In this document: positions 4,658 through 6,049 of the stretch, piece after piece
Layout: each line of letters starts with the position of its first letter
Position numbering within the stretch: the first letter of the stretch is position 1
From: Candidatus Methanomethylophilaceae archaeon
Lineage (GTDB): Archaea > Thermoplasmatota > Thermoplasmata > Methanomassiliicoccales > Methanomethylophilaceae
DNA length: 6,049 nt
Reading direction: 5' to 3'
NCBI GenBank assembly: GCA_013329105.1
Contig: DUKW01000129.1
Location: 1 to 6,049, forward strand
The notes under the pieces: model-generated
What the model saw: the letters and a program-made list of their open reading frames with translations, nothing else
What the model was told of the DNA's origin: nothing
The model's database searches: none
Position numbers and translations under genes: made by a program

Positions 4658-5869
4658 TCAGACATCGATATTCTCTATAAGATCAATCAGCTTCCCAGCG
4701 TCTATCCCTCTCGTACTCATATCGTTCATCTGGTTCTTCATCTCGCCAAGAGCCTCACGAAGAGTTTTAGAGGTGATTCCGTGACACTTAGAGGCCCATG
4801 CCTCGTGATAAGCCGACAGTATGTCACACATCTTTACCATGCGGCCGTCACGTGGGTTGGCATCGTTATCGTTAAACTCGAAAGGAATGTCCTCCTCGGT
4901 CACGATCGTTTTCCCTTTGCAGACATATTTATTTTTACCCTGTTCATATAAAAGATACCTAAGATCATCATGCCATGTTGAAGGTAGTAGAGGAAGCAGT
5001 CTCTCTTCAACCAACTCTCTTTCATAACCGTCAAGTATCTCCTGCAGACCGCCTATGTTTCGTTTTATTGGTGATATTATGTCCTTTGTCAACACTTCGG
5101 GGAGATCATGGAACAGGGCCGTATAGTAATTGTTGTATACCCTTCTCTCACAATCACCCAACGACCGCGAAAGGAGCAGTGTCATTTGGGCCACCATCAA
5201 AGAATGACCTAACACAGATGTGTCTGGTACACGAGGAGAGCGCGCCCACCGATGCTGAAAACGAAGTTGACCGCAAAAATCTATAAAACCGAAAGACTTC
5301 TTTTCTAGAAGTATCCTTTGAACTCCGATTAAATCGTAATGATCTTCGATCTGGAGTTCTATTTCCCTCTTAGTCTCCTCTATACCATACATATATGGGT
5401 TAGCCGCGTAGATTATCTTAAACTCCCAATCGGTTGCTAGGTAATGAGCGGCATTAAGTATCCTCCGCTCCAGGCTGTTTGGATCTTTGTTGAAATGCTC
5501 CTCAAAACAGCGGAGGAAATCTTCATCAATACCTTTGATTTTATGCAACTCATTAAGAACGAAATCCTGCAATTCCTTACCCCTCTGCTTTTCTATCCTG
5601 TGGAATACAGGTGGTTTGAGGTCCGTTAATATTACTCTCTGCAGGAATTCGAACATTCCTCCTTCGATTATGGTTTTCCAATCCAAAGGCTTATTATGTC
5701 TTCCCTCACTTTCTTCGAACTTACCGAGAACCCAAGCTATGACTGCCTTGTGGGCCTGCTTGTCTAACTCTATCAACTCCACTGGGCGGAGATGGTCATT
5801 CCACCGCCTCATATGCGCTGCCTGAAAGAACTGATGGACCAGCTCTATGTTCAAAGAGGTCATTTTCAT
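4658..5869 (-). CDS. Tandem HD-domain protein, YfbR-like phosphohydrolase with a degenerate first copy
   Basis: The second half resembles the bacterial 5'-deoxynucleotidase YfbR. RW at 207-208, H222 (in LGHSLMVAQ), H254-D255 (in ALFHDLPEVLT), E258, D263 and D349 (in VKMCDIL) match YfbR R18/W19, H33, H68-D69, E72, D77 and D137, with near-identical spacing. A metal-dependent nucleotide monophosphatase activity is therefore plausible, but the true substrate is unknown. The first half appears to be a diverged copy: RRWNDH (21-26), QAHK (38-41) and LTDLKPPVFHR (81-91) line up with RW, GHS and LTKDIISPIKR (260-270), while the HD pair is replaced by F75-L76. That half is probably structural or for dimerisation. 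I recall proteins of about 400 residues with this layout in several archaea and bacteria, so it is a family trait. Start: the ATG at 5869 overlaps the upstream stop as ATGA. A second ATG at 5863 lies 9 nt after GGAG (5876-5873) and is an alternative. The stop is TGA. Confidence 0.85.
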   Translation of the reverse strand: MKMTSLNIELVHQFFQAAHMRRWNDHLRPVELIELDKQAHKAVIAWVLGKFEESEGRHNKPLDWKTIIEGGMFEFLQRVILTDLKPPVFHRIEKQRGKELQDFVLNELHKIKGIDEDFLRCFEEHFNKDPNSLERRILNAAHYLATDWEFKIIYAANPYMYGIEETKREIELQIEDHYDLIGVQRILLEKKSFGFIDFCGQLRFQHRWARSPRVPDTSVLGHSLMVAQMTLLLSRSLGDCERRVYNNYYTALFHDLPEVLTKDIISPIKRNIGGLQEILDGYERELVEERLLPLLPSTWHDDLRYLLYEQGKNKYVCKGKTIVTEEDIPFEFNDNDANPRDGRMVKMCDILSAYHEAWASKCHGITSKTLREALGEMKNQMNDMSTRGIDAGKLIDLIENIDV

Positions 5870-6048
5870 TTACTCCATGGTCTTTGGTGTTTCGAGTTAT
5901 AACTCTCGCCTCTTCCATGACTCTGTACCTGTGCCTCCATATACCACTCCAAACAAGAACGGTGAAAGGGATGTTCAACGTCGTTCATGTCAATCAAGAC
6001 ATAATACTGCTCGCCGTCTTCCACGAATTCAAGACAGAGTGGGCATCT
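5866..6048 (-). CDS. C-terminal part of a RING-like or treble-clef zinc-finger protein (runs off the window)
   Basis: An open frame enters from the right edge and ends at TGA (5868-5866), giving 60 visible C-terminal residues. They start RCPLCLEFVEDGEQYY and contain EHPFHRSCLEWYM (25-37). CxxC (C2, C5) followed by HxxHxxC (H26, H29, C32) and a tryptophan three residues on matches the first two thirds of a RING-H2 finger. C2, C5, H29 and C32 would form the first zinc site. The third RING cysteine is absent (D23/V24 there) and no final CPxC follows, so the second zinc site looks lost. A simpler treble-clef finger is the alternative. The tail after about residue 40 is polar, rich in H, R, S and K, and probably disordered. 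The gene overlaps the HD-domain gene start by the ATGA junction, so the two are probably translated together. The function is unknown. Confidence 0.7.
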   Translation of the reverse strand, partial: RCPLCLEFVEDGEQYYVLIDMNDVEHPFHRSCLEWYMEAQVQSHGRGESYNSKHQRPWSK

Positions 6049-6049
6049 G

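Noticed and set aside
5796..5978. Minus-strand open frame of 60 codons near the right end
   Set aside because: It overlaps the HD gene and the zinc-finger fragment in a third frame. The alternative frame ending at 5866 has clear zinc ligands and an ATGA junction, so it is the real one.
1..6049. Mobile elements, CRISPR arrays, defence islands or toxin-antitoxin pairs
   Set aside because: No transposase, terminal repeats, regularly spaced repeats or known defence domains were seen. The gene content is housekeeping apart from the HD/zinc-finger pair.

Overview
This window is a compact stretch of an archaeal chromosome carrying housekeeping genes for translation, RNA processing and purine synthesis, plus one poorly characterised gene pair at the right end. 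The archaeal assignment rests on three gene products: ribosomal protein L10e, the homodimer-type diphthamide enzyme Dph2 with its three separated cysteines, and the Rpp21/Rpr2-type protein subunit of RNase P. TATA-box promoters and a leaderless-looking purC start agree with it. I estimate a moderate G+C content. A euryarchaeon of the Thermoplasmata kind is my best guess from the overall feel of the proteins, but the sequence does not prove this. Half of the visible stop codons are TAG, which argues against a lineage that has reassigned TAG to pyrrolysine.

Layout from left to right: a 99-base edge with perhaps the first bases of another minus-strand gene; purC (minus) with its own TATA box; dph2 and rpl10e (minus), an operon in which rpl10e comes first and dph2 starts one codon after its stop in the same frame; a 238-bp divergent promoter region (2536-2773) containing three copies of a TAAGGC motif around the rpl10e TATA box; then on the plus strand rnp4 (RNase P), a YhbY/CRM RNA-binding protein gene overlapping it by 23 nt, and serS 8 nt further on. 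serS converges with a minus-strand HD-domain gene, and their stop codons abut with no base between them. The HD gene overlaps, by an ATGA junction, an upstream minus-strand gene of which only the last 60 codons are visible. That fragment ends in a RING-like or treble-clef zinc-finger motif.

How the genes work together: rpl10e (large ribosomal subunit), dph2 (modification of elongation factor 2), rnp4 (tRNA 5' maturation), the CRM-domain protein (probably ribosome or RNA assembly) and serS (tRNA-Ser charging) all serve translation and are driven from one divergent promoter region. purC is a separate metabolic unit. The HD protein is a two-copy, YfbR-like phosphohydrolase in which only the second copy keeps the metal ligands. 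Its coupling to the zinc-finger gene is the least explained part of the window. I see no mobile elements, CRISPR arrays, tRNA or rRNA genes, and no clear sign of a novel multi-gene system. The items worth a second look are regulatory and architectural.
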